A stretch of 64,000 nucleotides of DNA from Modicisalibacter tunisiensis (GCF_020148005.1 NZ_JAGXFD010000001.1:1269337-1333336), one strand, 5' to 3'; numbered from the stretch's first letter, positions 46,749-55,508 are shown. Translations and numbers: made by a program. The notes: a model not told the origin generated them from the letters alone.

Positions 46749-47300
46749 ATGAAACAGCCACTGTATGCACTGATGCTGCTGGCCGCCGTCGCGCTCGGCG
46801 GGTGTCAGGCCATGGGCAGCGACCCGCTGGCCGGCGATGCCCGGGCGCTGCCCGCGGCCTGCCAGTGGCCGCGTGAGCCGGCGGCGTCCCGCGAGGCGTG
46901 GGTCCGCGCGGCCATGGCGGAACTGGAGGCGCGGGGCTTCGCCATCCGCAGTACCGACCTGGCCCTGGGCGTGGTGAGCGCGGAGCGTACCACCCGCCAG
47001 CCGGGGCTGGGCGCCATCGACGAACCGTGGATCGACGGCGGCATGGGCTGGGGAGGCTGGGGCCACGCGGGCGGCGGGGTGCACTTCGGCCTGGGCATGC
47101 GCATCGGCGACGAGCCGGTCCAGGTCGAGCGGGTCTCGCTGGTGGTCGACGACACGCGGCTGATGCTGACCCGCGATTCCCGGGTGGTCGCCGATGACGG
47201 CCGGGTCATCGATTCCCGTCCCTACAATCGGGATGCCTTCTGCCGCGAGGTGAGCGGCGCCATCCAGTCACGCCTGCTGAACCGGGAGGGGCAGCCATGA
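46749..47300 (+). CDS. Hypothetical lipoprotein
   Basis: A 183-residue lipoprotein: signal residues 1-18 with lipobox ALGGC (Cys19). The mature part has an ASREAWVRAAMAELEARGFAIRSTDLALGVVSAERTT segment, a Gly/Trp-rich patch (IDGGMGWGGWGHAGGG) and a beta-rich end. GAGGAGAG precedes the ATG. The next gene overlaps by four bases and shares the RGF-I-(S/M)-D-ALG-V-A pattern, so the two are paralogues. Both lie upstream of the DctB-like sensor kinase and are translationally coupled to it; function unknown. Confidence 0.78.
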   Translation: MKQPLYALMLLAAVALGGCQAMGSDPLAGDARALPAACQWPREPAASREAWVRAAMAELEARGFAIRSTDLALGVVSAERTTRQPGLGAIDEPWIDGGMGWGGWGHAGGGVHFGLGMRIGDEPVQVERVSLVVDDTRLMLTRDSRVVADDGRVIDSRPYNRDAFCREVSGAIQSRLLNREGQP

Positions 47301-47677
47301 AACGCCTGTTGACGATGGGAGTGCTGATGGGAGTGCTGATGGGAGTGCTGATGGGCCTGCTCGCCGGCTGCGCGAGCCTGACGCCGCCGCCGACCCGCGA
47401 CGTGCAGGTCACCGCCGAGCCGGAGGCGGCATTGTCGGCGGGGGTCGCGGTGCTGGTCGAGCGCGGCTTCGTGATCCAGATGGCGGATGCGGCCCTGGGG
47501 CGGGTGGATGCCGTGCTGGCCTGGCGCAACGGCTACGCCCTGACGCTCGAGACGCAGGCCGCCGACGGGGGGACCCGGCTTGTGCTCTCCGGGCGACAGG
47601 GCGGGCAGCCGATCGACCCGGCGCGCTTCGACGACCTGCTCGCGGCGATCCGCGCCCGGCTCGAGTCGCGGCGTTGA
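47297..47677 (+). CDS. Hypothetical lipoprotein with repeated signal peptide
   Basis: A 126-residue lipoprotein with lipobox LLAGC. Its signal peptide contains a perfect threefold 12-base repeat giving MGVLMGVLMGVLMG, which lengthens the hydrophobic core. The mature domain (EAALSAGVAVLVERGFVIQMADAALGRVDAVL) resembles the N-terminal half of the upstream lipoprotein. Its ATG overlaps the previous stop and its TGA overlaps the TTG start of the sensor kinase, so three genes form one coupled unit. Confidence 0.75.
   Translation: MKRLLTMGVLMGVLMGVLMGLLAGCASLTPPPTRDVQVTAEPEAALSAGVAVLVERGFVIQMADAALGRVDAVLAWRNGYALTLETQAADGGTRLVLSGRQGGQPIDPARFDDLLAAIRARLESRR
47315..47350 (+). repeat. Three perfect 12-bp tandem repeats in a signal-peptide region
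   Basis: ATGGGAGTGCTG three times (47315-47350), followed by a partial copy. Each unit adds MGVL in frame; each also supplies an ATG. Confidence 0.95.
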
Positions 47678-49521
47678 GCCTGGTACGCCGCCGCCGGCTG
47701 CGGCGGCTGCTGGTCTCCGGAGTGGGGCTGGCGGTCGCCGCCATGCTGTGGTGGGTCTGGCACTGGCAGCTCGACGCCGCCATGCGCGAGGCGCGTCGCC
47801 ACGCCGACGCGCGGCTGGCGCTGTATACCAGCAGTCTCGACGGGGCGCTGGCGCGCTTCGCCTACCTGCCGGATCTGCTGGCCCGCCAGCCGTTGATCCA
47901 GAGCGCCCTGGGGATGGACAACCCGGCGGTGATCCGCCGCGTCAACCGGCATCTGGCGCGGGTGGCCGCGGACTCGGAGGCCGAGGCGATCTACCTGATG
48001 AATCGTCGCGGGCTGACCGTGGCGGCGAGCAATCACGCCACGCCGGGCAGCTTCATCGGCCATCGCTACGACTATCGCCCCTACTTTCGTGCCGCCCTGC
48101 GCGGCGACCAGGGCGAGTTCTTCGCGGTGGGCAGCACCACCGGGCGCCCGGGCTACTTCGTCTCGGCACCGGTGATCAGCGGCCCCCGTGAGGCGGGCGA
48201 CAGACAGCCCGTAGCCGGGGCGCTGGCGGTCAAGGTATCGCTGGAGTCGCTGCAGGCGGACTGGCGCCAGGCCGGCGAGAAGGTGCTGGTCAGCGACGCC
48301 AACGGGGTGGTGATCCTCTCCAGCCGCCCCGACTGGCGCTTCCGCCACTTCGGCCGACTGGACGCGTCCGCGCGTGAGGCGATCCGCGCCCAGCGCCAGT
48401 TCAACGGCGCGGCGCTGGAGCCGCTGGGCGAGCGCCTGGCCGACGGTTCGCTGCTGATCGGTGGCGAGCCGGCCGGCGGGGCGGTGGGCGACCCCGTCGG
48501 GGAGCGCTATTTCATCACCTCCAGCCCGCTGTCGACGCTGGGCTGGCGCATGCACTATCTGGTGCCGGTGCGGCCGCTGTACGCCAGTGCCCGCGATGCG
48601 GTGCTGGTCGCCGCCGCCGGCTGCCTGGCCCTGCTGCTGCTGGGGCTGTGGCTGCGCGAACGCCAGCAGCGGCTGTGGCTGCGCGAGCGCGAGGCGCGGA
48701 TCATGCGCGAGGCCAACGAACGGCTGGAAAGCCGGGTCGCCTCGCGCACCCGCGAGCTGGAGTCGGCCCAGGCCGAACTGGTGCAGGCCGGCAAGCTGGC
48801 CGCGCTGGGCACCATGGCGGCGGGCATTGCCCACGAACTCAACCAGCCGCTGGCCGGGATCCGCACCTACGCGGCCAGCGGCGCGCGGTTGATCGAGCGC
48901 GGACGCGAGGCGACGGCGGCCGACAACTTCCGGCGCATCCAGGCGCTGTCCGACCGGCTGGCCACGCTGATCCGCCAGCTCAAGCTGTTCGCCCGCAAGG
49001 GCGGCGCCCGCGAGCCGGTCGACCTGGCCGCCCGGCTCGATTTCGTGCTCGAGCTGCTCGACGACCGCCTGACGCGCCAGGGCGTGCGGCTGACGGTCGA
49101 GCGCCCGGAAGGCTCGGGGGGCGGGGTGTGGGTCGCCGGCGACGAGGTGCGGGTCGAGCAGCTGCTCACCAACCTGCTGCGCAACGCCCTCGATGCCCTG
49201 CGCGATGTCGCGTCGCCGCAGCTGACGGTCACCCTGGCGGTGGACGAGGCGCAGGTGATCCTGACGGTGGCGGACAACGGCCCGGGCATCGAGGCCGAGG
49301 TGCTCGAGCATCTCTTCGACCCCTTCTACACCACCAAGGCCGTGGGCGACGGGCTCGGCCTGGGGCTGTTCATCGCCTTCGGCATCGTTCAGGATCTCGC
49401 CGGCCGCATCCGGGCCGAGAACCGTCCGGCCGGGGAGGGTGGCGGGGCGCGCTTTCATGTGGAATTGCCGTGCGCCCGGCAGGCGACGCAGCGGCACAGC
49501 AACGAGGAAGCCCAGACATGA
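47674..49521 (+). CDS. Sensor histidine kinase (DctB-like)
   Basis: A 615-residue membrane kinase. Membrane segments at about residues 12-28 and 308-325 flank a periplasmic double-PDC-type sensor (AEAIYLMNRRGLTVAASNHATPGSFIGHRYDYRPYFRAAL, typical of DctB). Then a coiled coil, the phospho-acceptor motif AAGIAHELNQPLAG with His387, and an HATPase domain with N box (LLTNLLRNALDAL), DNGPGIEAEV and GDGLGLGLFIAFGIV. The start is a TTG at 47674 overlapping the previous stop. Its response regulator follows with a four-base overlap. DctB senses C4-dicarboxylates; here the ligand is unknown but a related carboxylate is likely. Confidence 0.92.
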   Translation: MSLVRRRRLRRLLVSGVGLAVAAMLWWVWHWQLDAAMREARRHADARLALYTSSLDGALARFAYLPDLLARQPLIQSALGMDNPAVIRRVNRHLARVAADSEAEAIYLMNRRGLTVAASNHATPGSFIGHRYDYRPYFRAALRGDQGEFFAVGSTTGRPGYFVSAPVISGPREAGDRQPVAGALAVKVSLESLQADWRQAGEKVLVSDANGVVILSSRPDWRFRHFGRLDASAREAIRAQRQFNGAALEPLGERLADGSLLIGGEPAGGAVGDPVGERYFITSSPLSTLGWRMHYLVPVRPLYASARDAVLVAAAGCLALLLLGLWLRERQQRLWLREREARIMREANERLESRVASRTRELESAQAELVQAGKLAALGTMAAGIAHELNQPLAGIRTYAASGARLIERGREATAADNFRRIQALSDRLATLIRQLKLFARKGGAREPVDLAARLDFVLELLDDRLTRQGVRLTVERPEGSGGGVWVAGDEVRVEQLLTNLLRNALDALRDVASPQLTVTLAVDEAQVILTVADNGPGIEAEVLEHLFDPFYTTKAVGDGLGLGLFIAFGIVQDLAGRIRAENRPAGEGGGARFHVELPCARQATQRHSNEEAQT

Positions 49522-50879
49522 GTGAACTGCCGATCTGGCTGGTCGACGACGACCCCGGCGTGCGCGAGTCCCTGACCCAGTGGTTCGAGCTGGGCGAGCT
49601 GCCGGTACGGACCTTCGCCGCCAGCGAGGCGGCACTGGCCGCGCTCACCGCCGGCGAGCCCTGCGGCGTGCTGATCTCCGACGTCAAGATGCCCGGCATG
49701 GACGGGCTGGCGCTGCTCGAGGCGGTGCTGGCCGTCGATGCCGACCTGCCGGTGGTGCTGATCACCGGCCACGGCGACGTGCCGATGGCGGTGGATGCCA
49801 TGCGCCAGGGCGCCTGGGACTTCATCGAGAAGCCCTTCGAGCCCGAACAGCTGGAGGAACAGGTCCAGCGAGCCCTCGAGCGGCGCCGACTGGGGCAGGA
49901 GAACCGGCGTCTGCGTCAGGCGCTGCGCCAGGGCGGGCTGGCCGGCCGGCTGCTGGGCGAGTCTTCGGGCATGCAGCGGCTGCGCGAGCAGATCGCCAAC
50001 CTGGCGCCGACCCGGGCCAGCGTGCTGGTGCACGGCGAGACGGGCAGCGGCAAGGAGGTGGTCGCCCGTTGCCTCCACGAGTTCGGCCCCGGCGAGGCGA
50101 CGCCCTTCGTGGCGCTCAACTGCGGGGCGATCGCCCCCGAGCTGATCGAGTCGGAACTGTTCGGCCACGAGCGGGGCGCCTTCACCGGCGCCCTGGAGAC
50201 GCGGATCGGCAAGCTCGAACACGCCAGCGGCGGCACGCTGTTTCTCGACGAGGTCGAGTCGATGCCGCCGGCCGCCCAGGTCAAGCTGCTGCGGGCCCTG
50301 CAGGAGGGCGAGATCTCCCGGCTGGGCAGCAACCGGGTGATCCATCTGGACCTGCGCGTGGTGGCGGCGACCAAGGCCGACCTGCTCGCGCTCGCTGCCC
50401 GCGGCGAGTTCCGCGAGGATCTCTACTACCGGCTGGCGATCGCCGAGCTGAGCATCCCTGCGTTGCGCGAGCGTCGCGAGGACCTCGCGCTGCTGTTCAA
50501 CCATTTCTGCCGCCAGGCCGCCGAGGTCCACCAGCGCGGCCAGCGCGAGGCGAGTGCCGAGCTGCTCGCCGCCCTGGCCCGGCACGACTGGCCCGGCAAC
50601 CTGCGCGAGCTGCGCAATGCCGCGACGCGCTTCACCCTGGGGCTGGATATTCCGCAGCTGGGGGCCGACCCGCAGGCGGCGCCGAGTGCCGGCGGCTCGC
50701 TGGGCGATCAGGTGGCGGCCTTCGAGGCCTCGCTGCTGCGTGCCGCGCTGGCCCGCCATCACGGCAACATCCAGGCGGTGCTGGACGAGCTCGACCTGCC
50801 GCGGCGTACCCTCAACCAGAAGATGCACCGCTACGGGCTGCGCCGCGAGGCCTTCCTCGACACGCCCTCGGCGAGGTGA
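49518..50879 (+). CDS. Sigma54-dependent response regulator (DctD-like)
   Basis: A 453-residue NtrC-class regulator: receiver domain (acidic DDDP, phospho-acceptor D55 in LISDVKMPGMDG, Lys in FIEKPFEPEQL), AAA+ domain (Walker A GETGSGKEV, sigma54 loop GAFTGALET, Walker [34 protein letters not shown]) and a C-terminal Fis-type helix-turn-helix (HHGNIQAVLDELDLPRRTLNQKM). ATG at 49518 follows GAGGAAG. It pairs with the upstream DctB-like kinase. No sigma54 promoter is immediately downstream; the nearest one, at 54418, precedes the TAXI-TRAP operon, which is a plausible target. Confidence 0.94.
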   Translation: MSELPIWLVDDDPGVRESLTQWFELGELPVRTFAASEAALAALTAGEPCGVLISDVKMPGMDGLALLEAVLAVDADLPVVLITGHGDVPMAVDAMRQGAWDFIEKPFEPEQLEEQVQRALERRRLGQENRRLRQALRQGGLAGRLLGESSGMQRLREQIANLAPTRASVLVHGETGSGKEVVARCLHEFGPGEATPFVALNCGAIAPELIESELFGHERGAFTGALETRIGKLEHASGGTLFLDEVESMPPAAQVKLLRALQEGEISRLGSNRVIHLDLRVVAATKADLLALAARGEFREDLYYRLAIAELSIPALRERREDLALLFNHFCRQAAEVHQRGQREASAELLAALARHDWPGNLRELRNAATRFTLGLDIPQLGADPQAAPSAGGSLGDQVAAFEASLLRAALARHHGNIQAVLDELDLPRRTLNQKMHRYGLRREAFLDTPSAR

Positions 50880-51074
50880 CGCCGCGGCGTTCCTTGGGGG
50901 AAGCCGCACGGGCGACCTACACTGCAGGGACCTCGCCGTGACGAGGGGCGATGCCGGGCAACCAGGGACGCTCATCGCCGAGCCATGTGGGCTCCCGTTC
51001 ATTTCCTTTCGCTGGTTCCGGCATGCCGGCCCCTTGTCGATGGCATTTTCATTGGCATTCAGGGAGGAGCGGCA

Positions 51075-52535
51075 ATGACGGATGAATTCGCGGGGCTGAT
51101 GCGCGAGCGTGCCTACGTCGGCGGCGACTGGGTCGACGCCGGCTCAGAGGCGCGCCAGGCGGTCGACGATCCGGCCACCGAGCAGACCATCGGCCACGTG
51201 CCCGACCTGGCGGCGGCGGACATCGATGCGGCGATCGACGCCGCGGTGAACGCCTTCGCCGACTGGCGCGACACCTCGCCACTGGAGCGCGCCGACACGC
51301 TGCTGGCGTGGTATCGGGGCATGACCGAACACCGCGAGGCGCTGGCACGGCTGATGACCCGGGAGCAGGGCAAGCCGCTGGCCGAGGCACGCGGCGAGGT
51401 CGACTATGCGGCGAGCTTCTTTCGCTGGTTCGCCGAGCAGGCTCGCCGCGCCGACGGCGAGACGATTCCCGCCGACCGGCCCGACGTCGCGCTGGGCACC
51501 GTTCAGGAGCCGGTCGGGGTGGCCGCGGTGATCACGCCGTGGAACTTCCCGCTGGCGATGATCACCCGCAAGGTCGGCGCGGCCCTGGCGGCGGGCTGTA
51601 CCACCCTGGTCAACCCGGCCACCCAGACGCCGTTCTCGGCGCTGGCGCTGGCGGTGCTCGCCGAACGGGCGGGCCTGAATCGCGGCGAGTTCAACGTGGT
51701 CACCGGCAGCGGCAAGCGCTTCGCCGAGCGGGTCTGCGCCGACGACCGGGTCCGGGCGCTGTCGTTCACCGGCTCCACCCCGGTGGGCCGCGAGCTGCTG
51801 CGCCAGAGCGCCGACACCGTCAAGCGCACCGCCATGGAGCTGGGCGGCAACGCGCCGTTCATCATCTGCGACGACGCCGACCTCGACGAGGCGGTCGAGG
51901 GCGCGCTCGCCGCCAAGTTCCAGACCAGCGGCCAGGACTGCGTGGCGGCCAACCGCCTCTACGTGCATCGCTCGCTCTACGCGGATTTCGTCGAGCGCTT
52001 CACCGCGCGCATGAACGACATGGCGGTGGGCAACGGCTTCGACGAGAACAACGCCATCGGTCCGCTGATCAACCGCGACGCCGTCGACAAGGCCCGCTCG
52101 CTGGTCGACGATGCCCGCGACAAGGGCGCGCGAATCCTCGGTCGCGACCAGAGCGAGGCGCCGGGGCCGCGCTTCTTCATGCCCACCGTGATCGCCGACT
52201 TCACCCCCGGGATGCGCGTGGCCGGCGAGGAATCGTTCGCGCCGGTGGCGCCGATCTGCGCCTTCGATGACGACGACGCGGTGATCGCGGCCGCCAACGA
52301 CACCATCTACGGCCTCGCCGCCTACGTCTACACCCACCGCGACGCGCGCATCCGCAAGTTCATGCGGCGGCTCGAATACGGCATGGTCGGCGTCAACACC
52401 ATGGACATCACCGGGGCTCAGGTGCCGTTCGGCGGCGTCAAGCAGTCGGGCCTGGGCCGCGAGGGCGCCGATGCCGGCATGCAGGAATACCTCGAGACCA
52501 AGTACTACTGCGTCGGCGGCGTGCCCAGCCGCTGA
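51075..52535 (+). CDS. doeC: Aldehyde dehydrogenase, probable aspartate-semialdehyde dehydrogenase DoeC
   Basis: A 486-residue NAD(P)-dependent aldehyde dehydrogenase. Catalytic residues are present: N157 (TPWNFPL), E255 (MELGGNAP) and C289 (SGQDCVAANR). The gene directly precedes a diaminobutyrate transaminase (DoeD-like), so it is probably DoeC, which oxidises aspartate semialdehyde to aspartate in ectoine catabolism; succinate-semialdehyde dehydrogenase is the main alternative from sequence alone. AGGGAGGAG precedes the ATG. Oddity: the coenzyme-site Lys usual in the (K)PAxxTP block is Asn here (N180 in LVNPATQTP). A 12-base palindrome CCGGCATGCCGG lies about 50 bases upstream. Confidence 0.82.
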   Translation: MTDEFAGLMRERAYVGGDWVDAGSEARQAVDDPATEQTIGHVPDLAAADIDAAIDAAVNAFADWRDTSPLERADTLLAWYRGMTEHREALARLMTREQGKPLAEARGEVDYAASFFRWFAEQARRADGETIPADRPDVALGTVQEPVGVAAVITPWNFPLAMITRKVGAALAAGCTTLVNPATQTPFSALALAVLAERAGLNRGEFNVVTGSGKRFAERVCADDRVRALSFTGSTPVGRELLRQSADTVKRTAMELGGNAPFIICDDADLDEAVEGALAAKFQTSGQDCVAANRLYVHRSLYADFVERFTARMNDMAVGNGFDENNAIGPLINRDAVDKARSLVDDARDKGARILGRDQSEAPGPRFFMPTVIADFTPGMRVAGEESFAPVAPICAFDDDDAVIAAANDTIYGLAAYVYTHRDARIRKFMRRLEYGMVGVNTMDITGAQVPFGGVKQSGLGREGADAGMQEYLETKYYCVGGVPSR

Positions 52536-52566
52536 ACCGCGTCGTGCCATCATGGAGGAGGCAAGC

Positions 52567-53841
52567 ATGGACACCATCGAACGTCTCGAATCGCAGGTCC
52601 GCGCCTACGTGCGCTCCTTTCCCAAAGTCTTTACAGAGGCCAAGGGCAACCGCCTGACCGCGACCGACGGCACCCGCTACCTGGATTTCTTCAGCGGCGC
52701 CGGGGCGCTCAACTACGGCCACAACGACGCGGCGATGAAGCGCGCGCTGCTCGACTACATCCAGCGCGACGGCATCAACCATGGCCTGGACATGGCCACC
52801 GAGGCCAAGGAGACCTTCCTCGCCACCTTCGAGGCGGTGATCCTCAAGCCCCGCGGCATGGACTACAAGCTGCAGTTCCCCGGACCCACCGGCACCAATG
52901 CGGTGGAGGCGGCGCTCAAGCTGGCGCGCAAGGTCAAGGGCCGCAGCCGCATCGTCCACTTCACCCATGGCTTTCACGGCATGACCCTGGGCTCCATGGC
53001 GGTCACCGCCAATGCCGCGGTGCGCGGCAGTGCCGGGGTGGGCCTCGACGACGCCGTGCTGATGCCCTACAGCCACTACTACGCCGACGGACGCGATACC
53101 GCGAAGGACTTCGAGGCGCTGCTCACTGACGACTTCAGCGGCGTCGACAAGCCGGCCGCGGTGATCGTCGAGACGGTGCAGGGCGAGGGCGGCATCAATG
53201 TCGCCGACGTCGCCTGGCTGCGCGAGATCGAGCGATTGTGCCGCGCACACGACATGCTGCTGATCGTCGACGACATCCAGGCCGGGATCGGCCGCACCGG
53301 GCCGTTCTTCTCCTTCGAGCCGGCCGGCATCTCGCCGGACATCGTCACCGTCGCCAAGTCGCTGTCCGGGATGGGGCTGCCGCTGGCGATGGCGCTGCTC
53401 AAGCCCGAGCTCGACGTCTGGGAGCCCGGCGAGCACACCGGCACCTTCCGCGGCAACAACCAGGCCTTCGTCACCGGCACCGCGGCGCTCGAGACCTACT
53501 GGCGCGACGACGCCCTGGAGCAGGAAACGCTGCGCAAGGGCGAGTACGTCCGCGAGCGGCTGGCCACGATCATGGCCGAGCACCGCCATTTCGAGGCCGA
53601 GGTGCGCGGGCGCGGGCTGTTCATCGGCCTGGCCTGCGAGCGTGCCGAGTTCGGCAACGCCATCATCGACAAGTGCTTCGAGCGCGGCCTGATCATGGAG
53701 ACCACCGGCCAGGAGGACTGCGTGGTCAAGGTCATGCCGCCCTTGATCAGCACCGACGCCGACCTCGACGAGGGGCTGGCGATCATCGAGGACGCCATCG
53801 AGGCGGTGCTCGACAAGCACGGGCTGCTGACCCGCCCCTGA
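52567..53841 (+). CDS. doeD: Diaminobutyrate transaminase, probable DoeD
   Basis: A 424-residue class III PLP aminotransferase close to EctB. Features are DFFSGAGALNYGHND, LQFPGPTGTNAVEAALKLAR, THGFHGMTLGSMA, the PLP-Asp block LLIVDDIQAGIGRTG, and the Schiff-base Lys in VTVAKSLSGMGLPLA. EctB works toward ectoine and DoeD in degradation; pairing with an aldehyde dehydrogenase and the absence of ectA/ectC beside it favour DoeD, converting diaminobutyrate to aspartate semialdehyde, which the upstream enzyme would oxidise. GGAGGAGG precedes the ATG, 31 bases after doeC. Confidence 0.85.
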   Translation: MDTIERLESQVRAYVRSFPKVFTEAKGNRLTATDGTRYLDFFSGAGALNYGHNDAAMKRALLDYIQRDGINHGLDMATEAKETFLATFEAVILKPRGMDYKLQFPGPTGTNAVEAALKLARKVKGRSRIVHFTHGFHGMTLGSMAVTANAAVRGSAGVGLDDAVLMPYSHYYADGRDTAKDFEALLTDDFSGVDKPAAVIVETVQGEGGINVADVAWLREIERLCRAHDMLLIVDDIQAGIGRTGPFFSFEPAGISPDIVTVAKSLSGMGLPLAMALLKPELDVWEPGEHTGTFRGNNQAFVTGTAALETYWRDDALEQETLRKGEYVRERLATIMAEHRHFEAEVRGRGLFIGLACERAEFGNAIIDKCFERGLIMETTGQEDCVVKVMPPLISTDADLDEGLAIIEDAIEAVLDKHGLLTRP

Positions 53842-53847
53842 CGCCCC

Positions 53848-54270
53848 TCATCCCGCCATCAGTGGTGCGGCGAGCCGGTCGATGCGCGTCCGCCATGCCT
53901 CCACCGTCCGGGCCGGCCAGGGCTCGGGCGTGCCCACCCCCCACACCGGCCCGGGCCAGGCGGCATCGTCGCGGCGCCGGACGATCACGTGGAAATGCAG
54001 CTGCGGCACCTGGTTGCCCAGCGTCGCCAGGTTGAGCTTGGCGCCGCCGAGCTCGGCCTTGAGCGCCTCGCCCAGTCGGGTGGCCTCGTGCCACAGCCGC
54101 GCCTGCTCGCTCTCGCTCAGATCACTGACCTCGACGATGGCCTCGCGGCGCGGTACCAGGATCAGCCAGGCGAAGCGGGCGTCGTTCATCAGGCGCACCT
54201 GACACAACGGCAGGTCGAGCAGCCAGTGCGTGTCCGTGGCCAGGCGCTCATCGAGCGTGAAGTCGGTCAT
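53848..54270 (-). CDS. HIT-family protein
   Basis: A 140-residue histidine-triad-fold protein, beginning MTDFTLDERLATDTHWLLDLPLCQVRLMNDARFAWLILVPRR. The catalytic block reads QLHFHVIVRRR, keeping two His of the usual H-x-H-x-H-x-x; the first His is Gln, so the catalytic nucleophile must be the second listed His. This HIT subclass is common in proteobacteria as a small hydrolase of nucleotide esters; function not established. GGAGAT precedes the ATG. Convergent with doeD, divergent from the TAXI-TRAP operon. Confidence 0.85.
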   Translation of the reverse strand: MTDFTLDERLATDTHWLLDLPLCQVRLMNDARFAWLILVPRREAIVEVSDLSESEQARLWHEATRLGEALKAELGGAKLNLATLGNQVPQLHFHVIVRRRDDAAWPGPVWGVGTPEPWPARTVEAWRTRIDRLAAPLMAG

Positions 54271-54305
54271 GAGGATCTCCGTGCAGGGGCGATGTCGGCA
54301 AGCGT

Positions 54306-54354
54306 CGGCAAGAAATGGCCGATGGCGGCGTCCGGCATCGGCCATTTCCTGCCG
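54306..54354. promoter_or_regulatory. Long inverted repeat, probable enhancer site of the TAXI-TRAP operon
   Basis: Arms of 19 bases (54306-54324 and 54336-54354) pair with one mismatch around an 11-base spacer; the core is AAATGGCCGATG / CATCGGCCATTT. It is centred about 110 bases upstream of the predicted TRAP start, the usual distance for a sigma54 enhancer. No gene ends toward it, so it is not a terminator. Confidence 0.7.
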
Positions 54355-54417
54355 GCCGATGCGCGTTCGTCAGGCGGAATGTTTGCAAGATCATGATTTT
54401 CAAGGCCATCGCGGGGA

Positions 54418-54433
54418 TGGCAAGGCATTTGCA
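54418..54433 (+). promoter_or_regulatory. Sigma54 promoter of the TAXI-TRAP operon
   Basis: TGGCA, six bases, TTGCA with GG at 54419-54420 and GC at 54431-54432, the exact -24/-12 geometry seen at 20919-20934. The predicted start near 54443 leaves a 43-base leader. Confidence 0.85.
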
Positions 54434-54485
54434 ACGGTTCTGACGCTTCACACAATAACCGCCAATTCCCAACAGGAGAAACGGC

Positions 54486-55502
54486 ATGCACAAGCGTCAG
54501 TTCCTCAAGTCGGCCATCGGGCTGGCTACCGCAGCGGCACTGGGTGTCTCGGCCGGCTCGGCCATGGCTCAGGAATCCCACAAGTACATCCTGAGCACCG
54601 CGACCACCGGCGGTACCTACTACCCGGTGGGCGTCGCGCTGTCGACGCTGATCAAGGTCAAGCTCGAGCCCAAGACCGGCATCTCGGTGTCGGCGATCAG
54701 CTCCGCCGGTTCCGGCGAGAACCTCAAGCTGATGGACGAGGATCAGGCGCAGTTCGGCATCCTGCAGGGCCTCTACGGCGCCTATGCCTGGAAGGGCACC
54801 GGCCCGGTTCCCAAGGCCTACAAGAACCTGCGCAGCGTGTCGATGCTGTGGCAGAACGTCGAGCACTTCGTGGTCAAGGACGACATGGTCGATTCCGGCA
54901 CCATCGATGACATGACCAACCTCTATGGCGAGCCGTTCTCGATCGGCGCACGCAACTCCGGCACCGAGGGCTCCGGTCGCTACATCCTCGGCCAGTTGGG
55001 CATCGACCCGGAGAAGATGGACATCGCCTACCTGGGCTACGGCCCCAGCGCCGACGCCCTGCAGAACGGCACCATCAAGGGCATGAACATTCCGGCCGGC
55101 GCGCCGGCGGCGGCGGTGACCCGTGCCTATGCCAACGTCGGCGACGACATCACCACGCTGGCCTTCACCGACGAGCAGCTCAAGAAGGTCAACAGCGAGT
55201 TCGAGCTGTGGACCCCGTATGACATCCCGGCCGGCACCTATCCGAACCAGGACGAGGTGATCCACACCATCGCCCAGCCCAACATCCTGGCGGTGCGTGC
55301 CGACGTTCCGGCCGACGACGTCTACGCCATCACCAAGACCATGTACGAGAACCTGCCGTTCCTGCAGAACATCCACCCGGCGACCAAGGCCATGGCCATC
55401 GAGAAGGCGATCGCCGGCCTGCCGATGCCGCTGCACCCGGGGGCGGCTCGCTTCTTCAAGGAACAGGGCATCAAGATCCCCGATCGTCTGATCGCCGAGT
55501 GA
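54486..55502 (+). CDS. TRAP transporter substrate-binding protein, TAXI family
   Basis: A 338-residue periplasmic binding protein of the TAXI type. It has a signal peptide (residues 1-28, ending SAMAQE), the TAXI motif region TATTGGTYYPVGVALSTLI, then VSAISSAGSGENLKLMDEDQAQFGILQG and SIGARNSGTEGSGRYIL. TAXI binders studied so far take glutamate-like or related compounds, so an amino acid or 2-oxoacid substrate is a guess. CAGGAGAAA precedes the ATG. It is followed by two intercistronic hairpins and the fused permease. Confidence 0.94.
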   Translation: MHKRQFLKSAIGLATAAALGVSAGSAMAQESHKYILSTATTGGTYYPVGVALSTLIKVKLEPKTGISVSAISSAGSGENLKLMDEDQAQFGILQGLYGAYAWKGTGPVPKAYKNLRSVSMLWQNVEHFVVKDDMVDSGTIDDMTNLYGEPFSIGARNSGTEGSGRYILGQLGIDPEKMDIAYLGYGPSADALQNGTIKGMNIPAGAPAAAVTRAYANVGDDITTLAFTDEQLKKVNSEFELWTPYDIPAGTYPNQDEVIHTIAQPNILAVRADVPADDVYAITKTMYENLPFLQNIHPATKAMAIEKAIAGLPMPLHPGAARFFKEQGIKIPDRLIAE

Positions 55503-55508
55503 TCCAGC

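Noticed and set aside
51041-51056. Near-match to a sigma54 promoter before doeC
   Set aside because: The -12 element reads TTGG, not TTGC, and the start would fall only about 8 bases before the ATG, inside the ribosome site.
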